This document shows, piece after piece, positions 18,357 through 28,422 of a stretch of DNA of 64,000 bases. The stretch is taken from positions 124,001-188,000 of the forward strand of contig CAWGEH010000032.1 in assembly GCA_963821505.1 (NCBI GenBank), in the 5' to 3' direction. Source of the DNA: VAZQ01 sp963821505. GTDB taxonomy: Bacteria > Pseudomonadota > Alphaproteobacteria > Rhizobiales > Xanthobacteraceae. Each line of letters begins with the position of its first letter. Position 1 is the first letter of the stretch. The translations under genes were made by a program, and so were the position numbers. The notes under the pieces are model-generated. The model had not been told where the DNA came from. It worked only from the letters and a program-made list of their open reading frames with translations, and searched no databases.

Positions 18357-19502
18357 ATGATGCGCAGCATGGACCGCTTCCTGACCACGCATACCGGCAG
18401 CCTGCCGCGCCCCGACGACCTGATCCGGATGATGTATGCCAAGGAGGAGGGGGTGCCGGTCGAGCCCGAGGCGCTGGCGGCGCGCGTGCGAGCGGCGGTG
18501 GCCGAGGTGGTGAGAAAGCAGGCCGATGCCGGGATCGATATCGTCAACGACGGCGAGATGTCGAAGCCGAGCTACGCCACCTACGTCAAGGACCGCCTCG
18601 CAGGCTTCGGCGGCACCGGCAACACGTTCGTATACCAGGACCTTGCCGAATTCCCCAATCTCGCCAAGCGGGTGTTCGGCGATCCCGGGCGCTCCCGCCG
18701 CAAGACACCGGCCTGCAACGCCGCCATCGCCGTGCGCGACGCGCATGCGGCGCAAGCCGACGTCGACAATCTCAAGTCCGCGCTCGCCGCCGTCGGCAGA
18801 ACCGACGCCTTCATGAGCGCGGCTTCTCCCGGCGTCGTCTCGCTGTTCTTCCGCAACGACCACTATCCCAGCCAGGAGGCCTATCTGTTCGCGATCGCGC
18901 AGGCGATGCGCCACGAATACGAAGCCGTCGCCAAGGCCGGCCTCGTGCTGCAGATCGATTGCCCCGATCTCGCCATGGGCCGGCACATTCAATACGCCGC
19001 GCTGAGCCTCGCGGAATTCCGAAAGCGGGCGGCGATGCACGTGGAAGCGCTCAATCACGCGCTCGCCGACATCGCGCCGGAGCAGCTGCGCATGCATCTG
19101 TGCTGGGGCAACTACGAAGGTCCGCACCATTGCGACGTCGCGCTCGCCGACATCATCGACATCGTGTTCGCCGCGCGCCCGAGCACGCTCTCGTTCGAGG
19201 CCGCCAATCCGCGCCATGGCCATGAGTGGACGCTGTTCGAGCGCGTCAAGCTGCCCGCCGGCAAGCGCCTCATCCCGGGCGTGATCGAATCCAAGTCCAA
19301 TTTCATCGAGCATCCGGAACTGATCGCCCAGCGCATCGCTCGCTACGCGCGCCTGGTCGGGCGCGAGAACGTCATCGCCGGCAGCGATTGCGGCTATGGC
19401 ACCTGGGTCGGACAGGCCGCGGTCGATCCCGACGTGGTGTGGGCGAAGCTTGCCGCGCTGGCGGAAGGGGCGCGGATCGCGTCACGCGAGTTTTGGGGCT
19501 GA
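18357..19502 (+). CDS. cobalamin-independent methionine synthase-like (MetE C-terminal domain family) protein
   Basis: The 381-residue product is a stand-alone MetE C-terminal-type barrel: FLTTHTGSLPRPDDL at the N-terminus, DIVNDGEMSKPSYATYVKD, LQIDCPDLAMGRH and the zinc-site region HLCWGNYEGPHHCDVAL. SDCGYGTW near the end supplies the final cysteine. Such proteins transfer methyl groups between thiols or corrinoids, or act like epoxyalkane:coenzyme M transferase. The real substrate is unknown. The first of two adjacent ATGs (18357) follows GTGGAGGCG. It is not linked to met genes here. A distant relative of the fold is encoded at 44791-45843. Confidence 0.8.
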   Translation: MMRSMDRFLTTHTGSLPRPDDLIRMMYAKEEGVPVEPEALAARVRAAVAEVVRKQADAGIDIVNDGEMSKPSYATYVKDRLAGFGGTGNTFVYQDLAEFPNLAKRVFGDPGRSRRKTPACNAAIAVRDAHAAQADVDNLKSALAAVGRTDAFMSAASPGVVSLFFRNDHYPSQEAYLFAIAQAMRHEYEAVAKAGLVLQIDCPDLAMGRHIQYAALSLAEFRKRAAMHVEALNHALADIAPEQLRMHLCWGNYEGPHHCDVALADIIDIVFAARPSTLSFEAANPRHGHEWTLFERVKLPAGKRLIPGVIESKSNFIEHPELIAQRIARYARLVGRENVIAGSDCGYGTWVGQAAVDPDVVWAKLAALAEGARIASREFWG

Positions 19503-19511
19503 CGCCAGAAT

Positions 19512-20462
19512 TCATTTCGGCTCGATGCCGTCGCGCACGGCGCGGAAGCGCGGATAGGCGTCCTTCCAGGCCTCGTCGCGCGCGATTCCGACCATTTGCA
19601 TATAAGCGCCGCCGCCGAATCGGAGCCATTGCACCACGGTCAGCGCGGAGACGCCCGCCGCGTCGCGGGCATTGGCGATGATCTGATGGCCCTGCTGCCC
19701 TCCGATCCGCAGCGGCTCGGAGGTGTTGAAGCGGACATCCTTGAGGTTCGGGATCGTGGCGAAAACATCGCGTGCGAAAGTGTCGCGCTCGGCCGATTGC
19801 GCCGGCGCGCCGGGCGCAACGGCAACGAAGATGTGGGGCTCCACGGCGGCTTCCAGCGCCCCTGCCGTCCCGGCGGCGGCATCGCTCAACATGACCGCGC
19901 GCCCGGGGATGACGCCCGCGATCCGAAAGCCGGAGAATTCCGCGACCTTGAAGGGAAGGAGGCCGAGTTGTTCCTCGGCGGGAACGGCGGCGCGCACCAC
20001 CAGCGTGGCCAGCGCCGCGCGGATTGCAGCGTCGGGATAGAGCGCATTCGCCGCCTCCGGTACCTGCACGGTGACGAGCGCGGTCAGCGTCGACGAGGAG
20101 GCCACCAAAATCCATTTGCGGATTTTCACGTTGTCGACCTCCTGATGCGCGATCACCAGGAAGGCCTTGCCGGCGGGGAGCGTCATCGCTTCGCGCGTTT
20201 CCAACGTCACGCCCTGTCGCTTGAGCGCATCGGCGGTGACCGACTTCTCGAGATCGGCGTAGGCCTGGACCGGAAGCGCGACCAGCATGATGGCGACGTT
20301 GTTGTCGGGGTCCTCGTAGCCAAAGAAGCTCTTGCTCGCCGCCAGGCCGGCGGGCGCCACGAGCCCGATGCGGGAGCCGGGCGGATAGGCGGGATCGGCG
20401 CGCGCGGGCAACGCGCCGAGCGCGAGCACGAGAACGATCAGGAGGCGGCGGATGGGTGCCAT
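19512..20462 (-). CDS. hypothetical exported protein
   Basis: The 316-residue precursor has a signal peptide (APIRRLLIVLVLALGALPAR, cleavage near ARADPAY). The mature part has a SRIGLVAPAGLAASKSFFGY segment, then a repeated alpha/beta pattern with no motif I recognise. Relatives are annotated as hypothetical proteins in rhizobia. The start ATG complementary to 20460-20462 places the signal at the N-terminus; the open frame continues upstream without a plausible signal. It is convergent with the MetE-like gene, 9 nt away. Confidence 0.7.
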   Translation of the reverse strand: MAPIRRLLIVLVLALGALPARADPAYPPGSRIGLVAPAGLAASKSFFGYEDPDNNVAIMLVALPVQAYADLEKSVTADALKRQGVTLETREAMTLPAGKAFLVIAHQEVDNVKIRKWILVASSSTLTALVTVQVPEAANALYPDAAIRAALATLVVRAAVPAEEQLGLLPFKVAEFSGFRIAGVIPGRAVMLSDAAAGTAGALEAAVEPHIFVAVAPGAPAQSAERDTFARDVFATIPNLKDVRFNTSEPLRIGGQQGHQIIANARDAAGVSALTVVQWLRFGGGAYMQMVGIARDEAWKDAYPRFRAVRDGIEPK

Positions 20463-20690
20463 GGCAATCGCCACCTTACCGCGATTGCTCGGCGGAAAAT
20501 ACAGCGAGCGTCCCGCCGCCGGTCGCAAAGGCGTGATCGGTGCCCGGCCCGCGGCCGCGGCGCCGGCGCGGAGCCCGCAATATCCGCGCCGAAGGAGGGC
20601 AGCCCGCATCGTGGGGGGATGACGATATGGCGGGGCGGCAGCTTCTGAGTCCATCCGGGGATCGGGAGCCGAGATGCCGATGGTCGGGAG

Positions 20691-21395
20691 TCAGGAATCA
20701 GGAAGGACCAGGTTCTTGCCGGGCCGCGAGTCCTGACCATCGCCTGCGGGACCGGCTCCTGGAATGGTCACCCGCCGGAGCGTGAGATTGATCCGCCCGC
20801 CTTCCGGCAGCAGGGTCGAGGTCCCCGGCATGATGCGGTCGACCCCGTGAAAGGCGAGGCGCGCCTCGCCGCCGAGCACCAGGGCATCGCCGGAGGCAAG
20901 TCGCAGCGTGCGGGTCGGGTCGCTGCGGTTCGTCCCGCCGATGCGAAACAGGCAGGTGTCGCCGAGCGAAAGCGAGACCACGGGCGCGGCGAAATCGCGC
21001 TCGTCGCGGTCCTGATGCAGCCCCATCCTCGCCGTCGGGCCGTAGTAATTGATGAGGCAGCTTTCCGGTGGGTGCGGATAGCCGGCGAGCGCATTCCAGG
21101 CCTCGAGCAGGATCGCCGGCATCGCCGGCCATGGCTCGGCGGTTTGCGGGTGCAGGGGCTGATAGCGATATCCGGCTTCATCGCTCACCCAGCCGAGCGG
21201 CCCGCAATTGCTCATGCGCACCGAGAGCGGCTTTCCGCTCTTCGGCATCCGCGCGGTGTAGATCGGCGCGCTCGTCAGCACCGTGCGCAGGGCGGCCAGC
21301 AGCGCTTCCTGCCCCGGGCGATCGAGATAGGCCGGCACGAGCCGCAAGCCGGAGAGCGGGCGCGCAGTGATCATGGCGTTATCGTCCGCGGCCAT
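20691..21395 (-). CDS. alkB: alpha-ketoglutarate-dependent DNA repair dioxygenase AlkB
   Basis: AlkB oxidatively demethylates 1-methyladenine and 3-methylcytosine in DNA, using Fe(II) and 2-oxoglutarate. The 234-residue protein has the iron-binding H-x-D in MGLHQDRDE and the distal histidine in RLAFHGVDR. The 2-oxoglutarate-binding arginines lie in GRINLTLRR. LINYYGPTARMG is a family hallmark. E. coli AlkB has 216 residues. ATG 21395 is used, but the in-frame ATG at 21374 is equally credible. The stop lies inside a CAGGAATCAGGA-rich palindrome. Confidence 0.88.
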   Translation of the reverse strand: MAADDNAMITARPLSGLRLVPAYLDRPGQEALLAALRTVLTSAPIYTARMPKSGKPLSVRMSNCGPLGWVSDEAGYRYQPLHPQTAEPWPAMPAILLEAWNALAGYPHPPESCLINYYGPTARMGLHQDRDERDFAAPVVSLSLGDTCLFRIGGTNRSDPTRTLRLASGDALVLGGEARLAFHGVDRIMPGTSTLLPEGGRINLTLRRVTIPGAGPAGDGQDSRPGKNLVLPDS

Positions 21396-21458
21396 TGGCG
21401 GTTGTCAAATGGGGGATGCCGCGGTTGTCCGGGCGCTCGCGAATCCGTGATCATATGT

Positions 21459-21486
21459 CTTGCGGCCCAAAGGGGCTCTCCTATAT
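21459..21486 (+). promoter_or_regulatory. RpoH (sigma-32) type heat-shock promoter of dnaK
   Basis: TTG at 21460-21462 (within CTTG), exactly 17 nt, then CCTATAT at 21480-21486. This fits the alphaproteobacterial RpoH consensus TTG-N17/18-C-Y-TAT-n-T fully. Transcription would begin near 21492, leaving a 5' untranslated region of about 140 nt before dnaK. Confidence 0.7.
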
Positions 21487-21633
21487 GAGCGAAGACGCCG
21501 CCGGGGGCGGCGTGCGTGTCTGTATTTCAGGGGGTCGGAGGACGGGGCCGCGGTTCTCGCGGAAACTCCCGCTCGGGTGCCGAAAGGACCCGTCCGGCCT
21601 GCCGCAGAAGAGCAGAAGAGAGGAAGCGAGAAC

Positions 21634-23574
<1,941 letters not shown>

Positions 23575-23618
23575 GCCGGGCGGGGCGCTACCCATGCCTT
23601 GCCTTCGAGTCCAACCAT

Positions 23619-23655
23619 CACCCCCGGCGCCCGCAAGCCCGGGGGTGCGTCTTTT
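23619..23655 (+). terminator. hairpin between dnaK and dnaJ
   Basis: CACCCCCGG (23619-23627) pairs with CCGGGGGTG (23639-23647) and is followed by CGTCTTTTG. It has the form of a rho-independent terminator and sits between two genes that are normally cotranscribed. It may be an attenuator that keeps dnaJ below dnaK. Confidence 0.55.
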
Positions 23656-23728
23656 GTGACGCGTCATGAATGACCAGATAAAGTTCGGCGATGACGCGAC
23701 GGCAGAAATGACGGGGTGGGACGCGGGA

Positions 23729-24865
23729 ATGGCCAAGCGCTGCTACTACGAGGTCCTGGGCGTCGAGCGCACCGCCGACGACGGCGCGTTGAAGTCCGCC
23801 TTCCGCAAGCTCGCCATGCAATGGCACCCCGATCGCAACCCCGGCGACAAGAGCTGCGAGGTCCGCTTCAAGGAGATCAACGAGGCCTATGAAGTCCTCA
23901 AGGACCAGGACAAGCGCGCGGCCTACGACCGCTTCGGCCATGCCGCCTTCGAGCACGGCGGCGGTCCGGGCGCCGGCGGCGGCTTTGGCGACGTGGCCTC
24001 CGCCTTCGCGGACATTTTCGACGATCTCTTCGGCATGGGCGGCGGCGGTCGGCGCGGACGCGGCAGCGGCCGCGAGCGCGGCGCCGATCTGCGCTACAAC
24101 ATGGAGATCAGTCTGGACGAGTCCTATTCCGGCAAGACCGCGCAGGTGCGCATCCCGACCTCGGTGACCTGCGAGGCCTGCTCCGGCTCCGGCGCCAAGA
24201 CCGGTACCCGTCCCAAGGCCTGCCCGACCTGCGGCGGCCAGGGACGCATCCGCCACGCTCAAGGTTTCTTCACGCTCGAGCGGACCTGTCCGAGCTGCCA
24301 AGGCCGCGGCCAGGTCATCGACAATCCCTGTCCGACCTGCTCGGGATCGGGGCGGGTGACGCGCGAGCGCGCGCTCTCCGTCAACATTCCCGCCGGCGTC
24401 GAGGACGGTACCCGCATCCGGCTGGCGGGCGAAGGCGAGGCGGGCGTGCGCGGTGGTCCCGCCGGCGACCTCTATATTTTCCTCTCCATCGGCGCGCATC
24501 CGTTCTTCCAGCGCGAGGGCGCCGATCTGCATTGCCGGGTGCCGATCTCCATGGTGGTGGCGGCGCTGGGCGGCGATTTCGAGGTGCCGACCATCGACGG
24601 CGGCAACACGCGCGTGAAGGTGCCGGAAGGCACCCAATCGGGCCGGCGCTTCCGCCTCCAGGGCAAGGGCATGCCGGTGCTGCGCTCGAAACAAACCGGC
24701 GACATGTACGTTCAAATCCTGGTCGAGACGCCGCAAAAACTGACCAAGCGCCAGCGTGAGCTGCTGAACGAATTCGAGCGACTGTCGTCCCAGGAAACCC
24801 ACCCCGAATCGGCTGGATTCTTCGGCAAGGTCAAAGAGTTCTTGGGTCGTTCCGGCTCGGCCTGA
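23729..24865 (+). CDS. dnaJ: molecular chaperone DnaJ (Hsp40)
   Basis: The 378-residue type I J-protein stimulates the DnaK ATPase and delivers substrates. The J domain has HPD in AMQWHPDRNPGD, followed by a Gly-rich linker. The zinc-binding repeats are CEACSGSG, CPTCGGQG, CPSCQGRG and CPTCSGSG. The C-terminal substrate-binding domain follows. ATG 23729 (MAKRCYYEVLGV) is the family start; the open frame from 23666 adds 21 residues without homology. It is 154 nt downstream of dnaK. Confidence 0.96.
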   Translation: MAKRCYYEVLGVERTADDGALKSAFRKLAMQWHPDRNPGDKSCEVRFKEINEAYEVLKDQDKRAAYDRFGHAAFEHGGGPGAGGGFGDVASAFADIFDDLFGMGGGGRRGRGSGRERGADLRYNMEISLDESYSGKTAQVRIPTSVTCEACSGSGAKTGTRPKACPTCGGQGRIRHAQGFFTLERTCPSCQGRGQVIDNPCPTCSGSGRVTRERALSVNIPAGVEDGTRIRLAGEGEAGVRGGPAGDLYIFLSIGAHPFFQREGADLHCRVPISMVVAALGGDFEVPTIDGGNTRVKVPEGTQSGRRFRLQGKGMPVLRSKQTGDMYVQILVETPQKLTKRQRELLNEFERLSSQETHPESAGFFGKVKEFLGRSGSA

Positions 24866-24950
24866 GGAATTTGACGCTTGACCCCTGCGGCCGCCGGCTT
24901 TACCGGTGGAATGTCACAAATCTGCAGTCATTGCGCAGCGTTAGCCCCCA

Positions 24951-25763
24951 ATGCCGCTCCCAGCCCTGCAACTCCTCGAAAGGAAATTCGAGCAACAGCG
25001 ACGGCTGTTCGAATTGCGCAGGGGGGCGTTCGAAAAAGAGATCGGCCGGCATATCGAGCTGTTCGAACGCAAGAAAGGGGCGCTCGAAAAGAAGATCGAG
25101 CAGCAGTTCGAGAGCCACCGCAGGCGGTTCGAACAGAAGCTCGAGGTGCAGAAAAAGAGGTTCGAGATCCAGATTCGCCGCTTCGAGCAAAAGAACGGCA
25201 TTCGCCTCGACGACGAGGTGCGCTTCATCCGGACCTGGATCGAGAAGCCGCTGTCGCTCGGCGCGGTGACGCCCTCGGGGCGCGCGCTTGCCCGCACCAT
25301 GGCGGGCTACATCGATCCCAGGCGGCCGGGCCCGATCATCGAGCTTGGCCCCGGCACCGGGCCGGTCACCCAGGCGCTGGTTGCGCAAGGGATCGACCCG
25401 TTGCGCCTCGTGCTGGTCGAGGCCGATCCGACCTTCTGCCGCCTCTTGCGCGCGCGCTATCCGACCGCCACCGTGGTGCAGGGCGACGCCTATAGCCTCA
25501 AGCGCCTGCTCGCGGGACTGCTGCAGCAACCGGCGGCCGGGGTGGTATCGGGCCTGCCGCTCTTCACCAAGCCGCTGCAGACGCGCCTGCGCCTGCTGTT
25601 CGAGGCTTTCGGACTGATGTCGCCCGGCGCGCCGTTCGTTCAGTTCACCTACAATGCGCTCGCGCCGATCCCGAAGCGGCTCGATCGCGTGAGCGCGGAA
25701 GCATCCGAGCGCGTATGGATGAACATTCCGCCGGCGCGGGTGTGGGTGTATCGGAGAGACTGA
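24951..25763 (+). CDS. pmtA: phospholipid N-methyltransferase PmtA with N-terminal coiled coil
   Basis: The C-terminal two thirds (from about residue 85) form a SAM-dependent methyltransferase: RTWIEKPLSLGAVTPSGRAL, the SAM loop IELGPGTGPVTQAL and VVSGLPLFTKPL are typical of PmtA, which converts phosphatidylethanolamine to phosphatidylcholine at the membrane. The first 80 residues are unusual: a highly charged helix (LERKFEQQRRLFELRRGAFE and onwards) with a phenylalanine spaced at 7 or 11 residues, predicting an extended coiled coil. PmtA next to dnaJ is known in Bradyrhizobium. An rRNA adenine methylase-like annotation is the alternative. The start ATG 24951 is the only one that includes the helix. 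A composite A-B repeat starts 4 nt after the stop. Confidence 0.82.
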   Translation: MPLPALQLLERKFEQQRRLFELRRGAFEKEIGRHIELFERKKGALEKKIEQQFESHRRRFEQKLEVQKKRFEIQIRRFEQKNGIRLDDEVRFIRTWIEKPLSLGAVTPSGRALARTMAGYIDPRRPGPIIELGPGTGPVTQALVAQGIDPLRLVLVEADPTFCRLLRARYPTATVVQGDAYSLKRLLAGLLQQPAAGVVSGLPLFTKPLQTRLRLLFEAFGLMSPGAPFVQFTYNALAPIPKRLDRVSAEASERVWMNIPPARVWVYRRD

Positions 25764-25766
25764 CGG

Positions 25767-25930
25767 CTAGTGGTCCGATTCCGAAGTTCGTCAGTACTCT
25801 CGGCACGTTCAGATACGAACTTCGGAATTAAGGACCACTAGCACCTCAATAATTCAGTGCCCCTTTTGAACCCGAAGTTCGCGATCAAATTTGCCGCACG
25901 GTGTGCGCGAACTTCGGGTTCGGGCAGTAG
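25767..25930. repeat. composite repeat, A then B (inverted orientation), diverged linker
   Basis: Module A occupies 25767-25841, starting and ending in CTAG; GTGGTCCGATTCCGAAGTTCG pairs with CGAACTTCGGAAT and GGACCAC. Module B occupies 25856-25930 with AGTGCCCC...GAACCCGAAGTTCGCG facing CGCGAACTTCGGGTTC. Here the boundaries of B have decayed to TCAG and GTAG and the linker is CACCTCAATAATT instead of CAACTCTATGATT. It follows pmtA and runs directly into a family C repeat. Confidence 0.85.
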
Positions 25931-26028
25931 AGCGCATCCCGATTGGGTCGAATTGTGATGCGCTCTAGATTTCATTTACGCATGTTCTGTTGGAAAACCG
26001 GTTCCCACTTTTCCGGAACATGCGCTAG
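25928..26028. repeat. family C palindromic repeat
   Basis: A two-module copy in the orientation of the 8273 copy. The internal boundary is CTAG in GCTCTAGATT and the right end is CTAG at 26025-26028. It shares its first three bases with the end of module B, and a family P palindrome begins at the next base. Three repeat families are therefore stacked in about 340 bp. Confidence 0.85.
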
Positions 26029-26105
26029 CCGGACGACAGAAGACGGACGACAGGCGACGCAAGTCCGCTTAATCTGTCGTCCGTCGTCGGTTTTCTGTTG
26101 TCCGG
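26029..26105. repeat. family P palindrome (GACGAC/GTCGTC arms)
   Basis: CCGGACGACAGAAGACGGAC faces GTCCGTCGTCGGTTTTCTG and TTGTCCGG across a loop of about 22 nt. The arms are built from short imperfect GACGA(C/A)G units. Related elements lie at 35201-35285, 43355-43441 and 54067-54134. It ends 6 nt before the FMN reductase start. Confidence 0.7.
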
Positions 26106-26111
26106 AACGTC

Positions 26112-26693
26112 ATGGCCGTCCCGAAAATTCTGGTCCTTCCAGGCTCGCTGCGCGCGAAGTCGTACAATGTGCGGCTGGCGGCGCTCGCGACCAAGGAATT
26201 GACGCTCGCGGACGCCGACGTCACGCGCATTTCGCTCCTGGATTATCCGTTGCCCATCTACGACGCCGACACCGCCGAGCAATCCGGGCCGCCGGATAAC
26301 GCCGTCAAGCTCAAGCAGCTGATGTCCGCGCACCAGGGCGTGTTCATCGCCAGTCCGGAATACAACGCCTCGATCACGCCGCTCATCAAGAACACGATCG
26401 ATTGGATCTCGGCCGTGCGCGCGCGCGGCGATCCGCCGCTCGCCGCCTACCAGAACCGCGTGTTCGCGCTGGGCGGCGCCTCGCCCCGCCGTTCCGGCGC
26501 GAGCCATTCGTTGCTGGCGTTGCGCCAAGTGCTGGCGGTGGGTTGCGGCGCGCTGGTGCTGGCGGAGCAGGTGACGGTGCCGAATGCCGAGCACGCCTTC
26601 GACGACATGGACGAGCTCACGGATACGCGCGCGGCCAACCAGCTCAAGGTCGTTGTGCGCAAGCTCGTCGATACCGCCAGGCTCCTGGCATAA
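26112..26693 (+). CDS. NADPH-dependent FMN reductase (flavodoxin-like)
   Basis: The 193-residue cytoplasmic protein has the flavodoxin-like fold of NADPH-dependent FMN/quinone reductases such as ChrR and ArsH relatives. ILVLPGSLRAKSYN is the phosphate-binding loop. SPEYNASITPLIKNTIDWIS is the diagnostic isoalloxazine-binding segment. ALGGASPRRSGA follows. The likely role is quinone or xenobiotic reduction against oxidative stress; the exact substrate is unknown. It starts at ATG 26112 immediately after a family P palindrome and lies 70 nt before pyrF. Confidence 0.87.
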   Translation: MAVPKILVLPGSLRAKSYNVRLAALATKELTLADADVTRISLLDYPLPIYDADTAEQSGPPDNAVKLKQLMSAHQGVFIASPEYNASITPLIKNTIDWISAVRARGDPPLAAYQNRVFALGGASPRRSGASHSLLALRQVLAVGCGALVLAEQVTVPNAEHAFDDMDELTDTRAANQLKVVVRKLVDTARLLA

Positions 26694-26763
26694 GGTAGGG
26701 GACGGAAACCCGGTGTCCCGTCCGCCGCTCGCCGGCCTCGGGACACGTCCAGGAGGTCGCATC

Positions 26764-27480
26764 GTGAGCCTTGATCCGCGTGAGCGGTTGATCGTCGCAC
26801 TCGATGTTCCGTCGGTGGCGGAAGCGGAGAAGATCGTTGTGCGGCTGGGCGAATCGGTCTCGTTCTACAAGATCGGCTATCAGCTCGCCTTTGCCGGGGG
26901 GATCGACTTCGCGCGCGTGCTGGCCGGCGCCGGCAAGCGCATCTTCCTCGACCTCAAGCTGCACGACATCGGCAGCACCGTTGCCAAGGGGGTCGAAAGC
27001 GTCGCGCGGCTGGGAGCGTCGTTTCTCACGGTGCACGCCTATCCGCAGACCATGCATGCCGCGGTCGATGGCCGCCGAGGCTCGGCGCTGCGCCTGCTCG
27101 CCGTCACCGTGCTCACCTCGTACGACGACGCCGATCTTGCCGCGGCCGGCTATGATTTCACGGTCTCGGAGCTGGTCGGCGAACGCGCGGCGCAAGCACG
27201 CGATGTCGGCATCGACGGGCTCGTCTGCTCGGGCGAGGAGGCGAGCATGCTGCGCCCGATCATCGGCGCCGGGATGGTGCTGGTGACGCCGGGCATCCGG
27301 CCGGCGGGCGCGGAGGCGGGCGACCAGAAGCGCATCATGACGCCGTCGGCCGCCATCGCCGCGGGCGCCGATCATCTCGTGGTCGGCCGCCCGATCGTCG
27401 CGGCACCCGATCCGAAGGCCGCCGCGGAGGCAATCGTCGCCGAGATCGCCAGGGCGGCGTGGCCTAGACAAGGAGCATGA
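26764..27480 (+). CDS. pyrF: orotidine-5'-phosphate decarboxylase
   Basis: PyrF decarboxylates OMP to UMP, the last step of pyrimidine biosynthesis. The 238-residue protein has LIVALDVPSVAEAEKIV, the catalytic D-x-K-x-x-D in FLDLKLHDIGSTVAKG, and the phosphate-binding TPGIRP and DHLVVGRPIVAA. The start is GTG 26764, preceded by AGGAGG at good spacing. The open frame continues upstream without homology. It is 13 nt before the DUF1330 gene and probably cotranscribed with it. Confidence 0.95.
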   Translation: MSLDPRERLIVALDVPSVAEAEKIVVRLGESVSFYKIGYQLAFAGGIDFARVLAGAGKRIFLDLKLHDIGSTVAKGVESVARLGASFLTVHAYPQTMHAAVDGRRGSALRLLAVTVLTSYDDADLAAAGYDFTVSELVGERAAQARDVGIDGLVCSGEEASMLRPIIGAGMVLVTPGIRPAGAEAGDQKRIMTPSAAIAAGADHLVVGRPIVAAPDPKAAAEAIVAEIARAAWPRQGA

Positions 27481-27493
27481 CAGGGAGGTCGAG

Positions 27494-28126
27494 ATGGCGA
27501 AGGGATATTGGATTCCGCACCTCGATGTGAGCAATCCGGAAGGCTACAAGGCCTACATGGCCGCCACGCCGGAGGCCCACCGCAAGTACCACGGCCACGT
27601 GCTGGTGCGGGGCGGAACCTGCGAAGTCGTGGAAGGCAGCGGCCGCTCACGCAATGTCTTGCGTGAATTCCCGGACTACGCCACCGCGCTCGCCTGCTAC
27701 CGCTCGCCGGAATACCAGCGGGCAAGGCCGTTGCGGCTGCCCCATTCGACGTGCGATTTCGTGATCATCGAAGGCTATGACGGCGTGCAGCCGCAGTCCT
27801 CGGCGGCGGCGCCCGCCGCGGCCGCGCGCAAAGGCTACTGGATCGCCCACGTCGATATCACCGATCCCGAGGGCTACAAGGCCTACGTGAACGCCAACCA
27901 GGCGCCGTTCGGCAAGTTCGGCGGACGCTACCTGGTGCGCGCAGGTGCGCGCGAGGTGGTGGAAGGCAAGGTGCGCGCGCGCACCGTGGTGCTGGAATTC
28001 CCGAGCTATCAGGCGGCGCGCGACTGCTATCGCTCGCCGGACTACCAGGCGGCGGCCGCGCTGCGCAAAGGCAAGGCCGAGGCCGATCTCCTCATCATCG
28101 AGGGCTACGACGGCCCGCAATCGTGA
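27494..28126 (+). CDS. tandem DUF1330 protein (two fused copies)
   Basis: DUF1330 is a ferredoxin-like alpha/beta domain of about 95 residues with no established function. This 210-residue protein carries two. Copy 1 runs from MAKGYWIPHLDVSNPEGYKA to VIIEGYDGVQ and copy 2 from KGYWIAHVDITDPEGYKA to LIIEGYDGPQS, joined by an alanine-rich linker (SSAAAPAAAA). Both copies keep the YWI-HxD, EGYKAY, YLVR/VLVRGG, EVVEG and CYRSP(E/D)YQ motifs. Most DUF1330 proteins have one domain and would be expected to dimerise, so the fusion may form the dimer in one chain. It lies just downstream of pyrF. Confidence 0.88.
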   Translation: MAKGYWIPHLDVSNPEGYKAYMAATPEAHRKYHGHVLVRGGTCEVVEGSGRSRNVLREFPDYATALACYRSPEYQRARPLRLPHSTCDFVIIEGYDGVQPQSSAAAPAAAARKGYWIAHVDITDPEGYKAYVNANQAPFGKFGGRYLVRAGAREVVEGKVRARTVVLEFPSYQAARDCYRSPDYQAAAALRKGKAEADLLIIEGYDGPQS

Positions 28127-28139
28127 CGGCCGCCGCTCG

Positions 28140-28305
28140 CTAGTGGTCCGATTCCGAAGTTCGCCAGCGCTCGCGGCACGTTGTGATGCGAACTTCGGAA
28201 TCCAAGGACCACTAGCAACTCTATGATTTTAGTGCCCCTTTGAACCCGAAGTTCGCGACTGAACTTGCCGCGCGATGTGCGCGAACTTCGGGTTCGGGGC
28301 GCTAG
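28140..28305. repeat. composite repeat, A-linker-B (inverted orientation)
   Basis: Module A is 28140-28215 with CTAG at both ends, then the linker CAACTCTATGATT, then module B at 28229-28305 (left boundary TTAG, right boundary CTAG 28302-28305). Both modules are strong palindromes. The whole is the reverse complement of the copies at 31899, 60129 and 62587. It lies between the DUF1330 gene and dapB. Confidence 0.9.
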
Positions 28306-28422
28306 CTCGCAACAATCGGACCGGTCGAAGCGAGGATATCTGCAGGCGGGGCTTGCGCGGCCGCTCCTTTCCTTCACGTCACCGCCCCGTTATACCCGCG
28401 CCACGTTCCGGGGAGAGAATCG

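Noticed and set aside
20640..20720. A fifth family P palindrome at the alkB 3' end
   Set aside because: CGATGGTC and GACCATCG arms with GAGTCAGGA/AGTCCTGA parts can pair, but the units differ from the GACGAC arms and pairing is short, so I did not assign it to the family.
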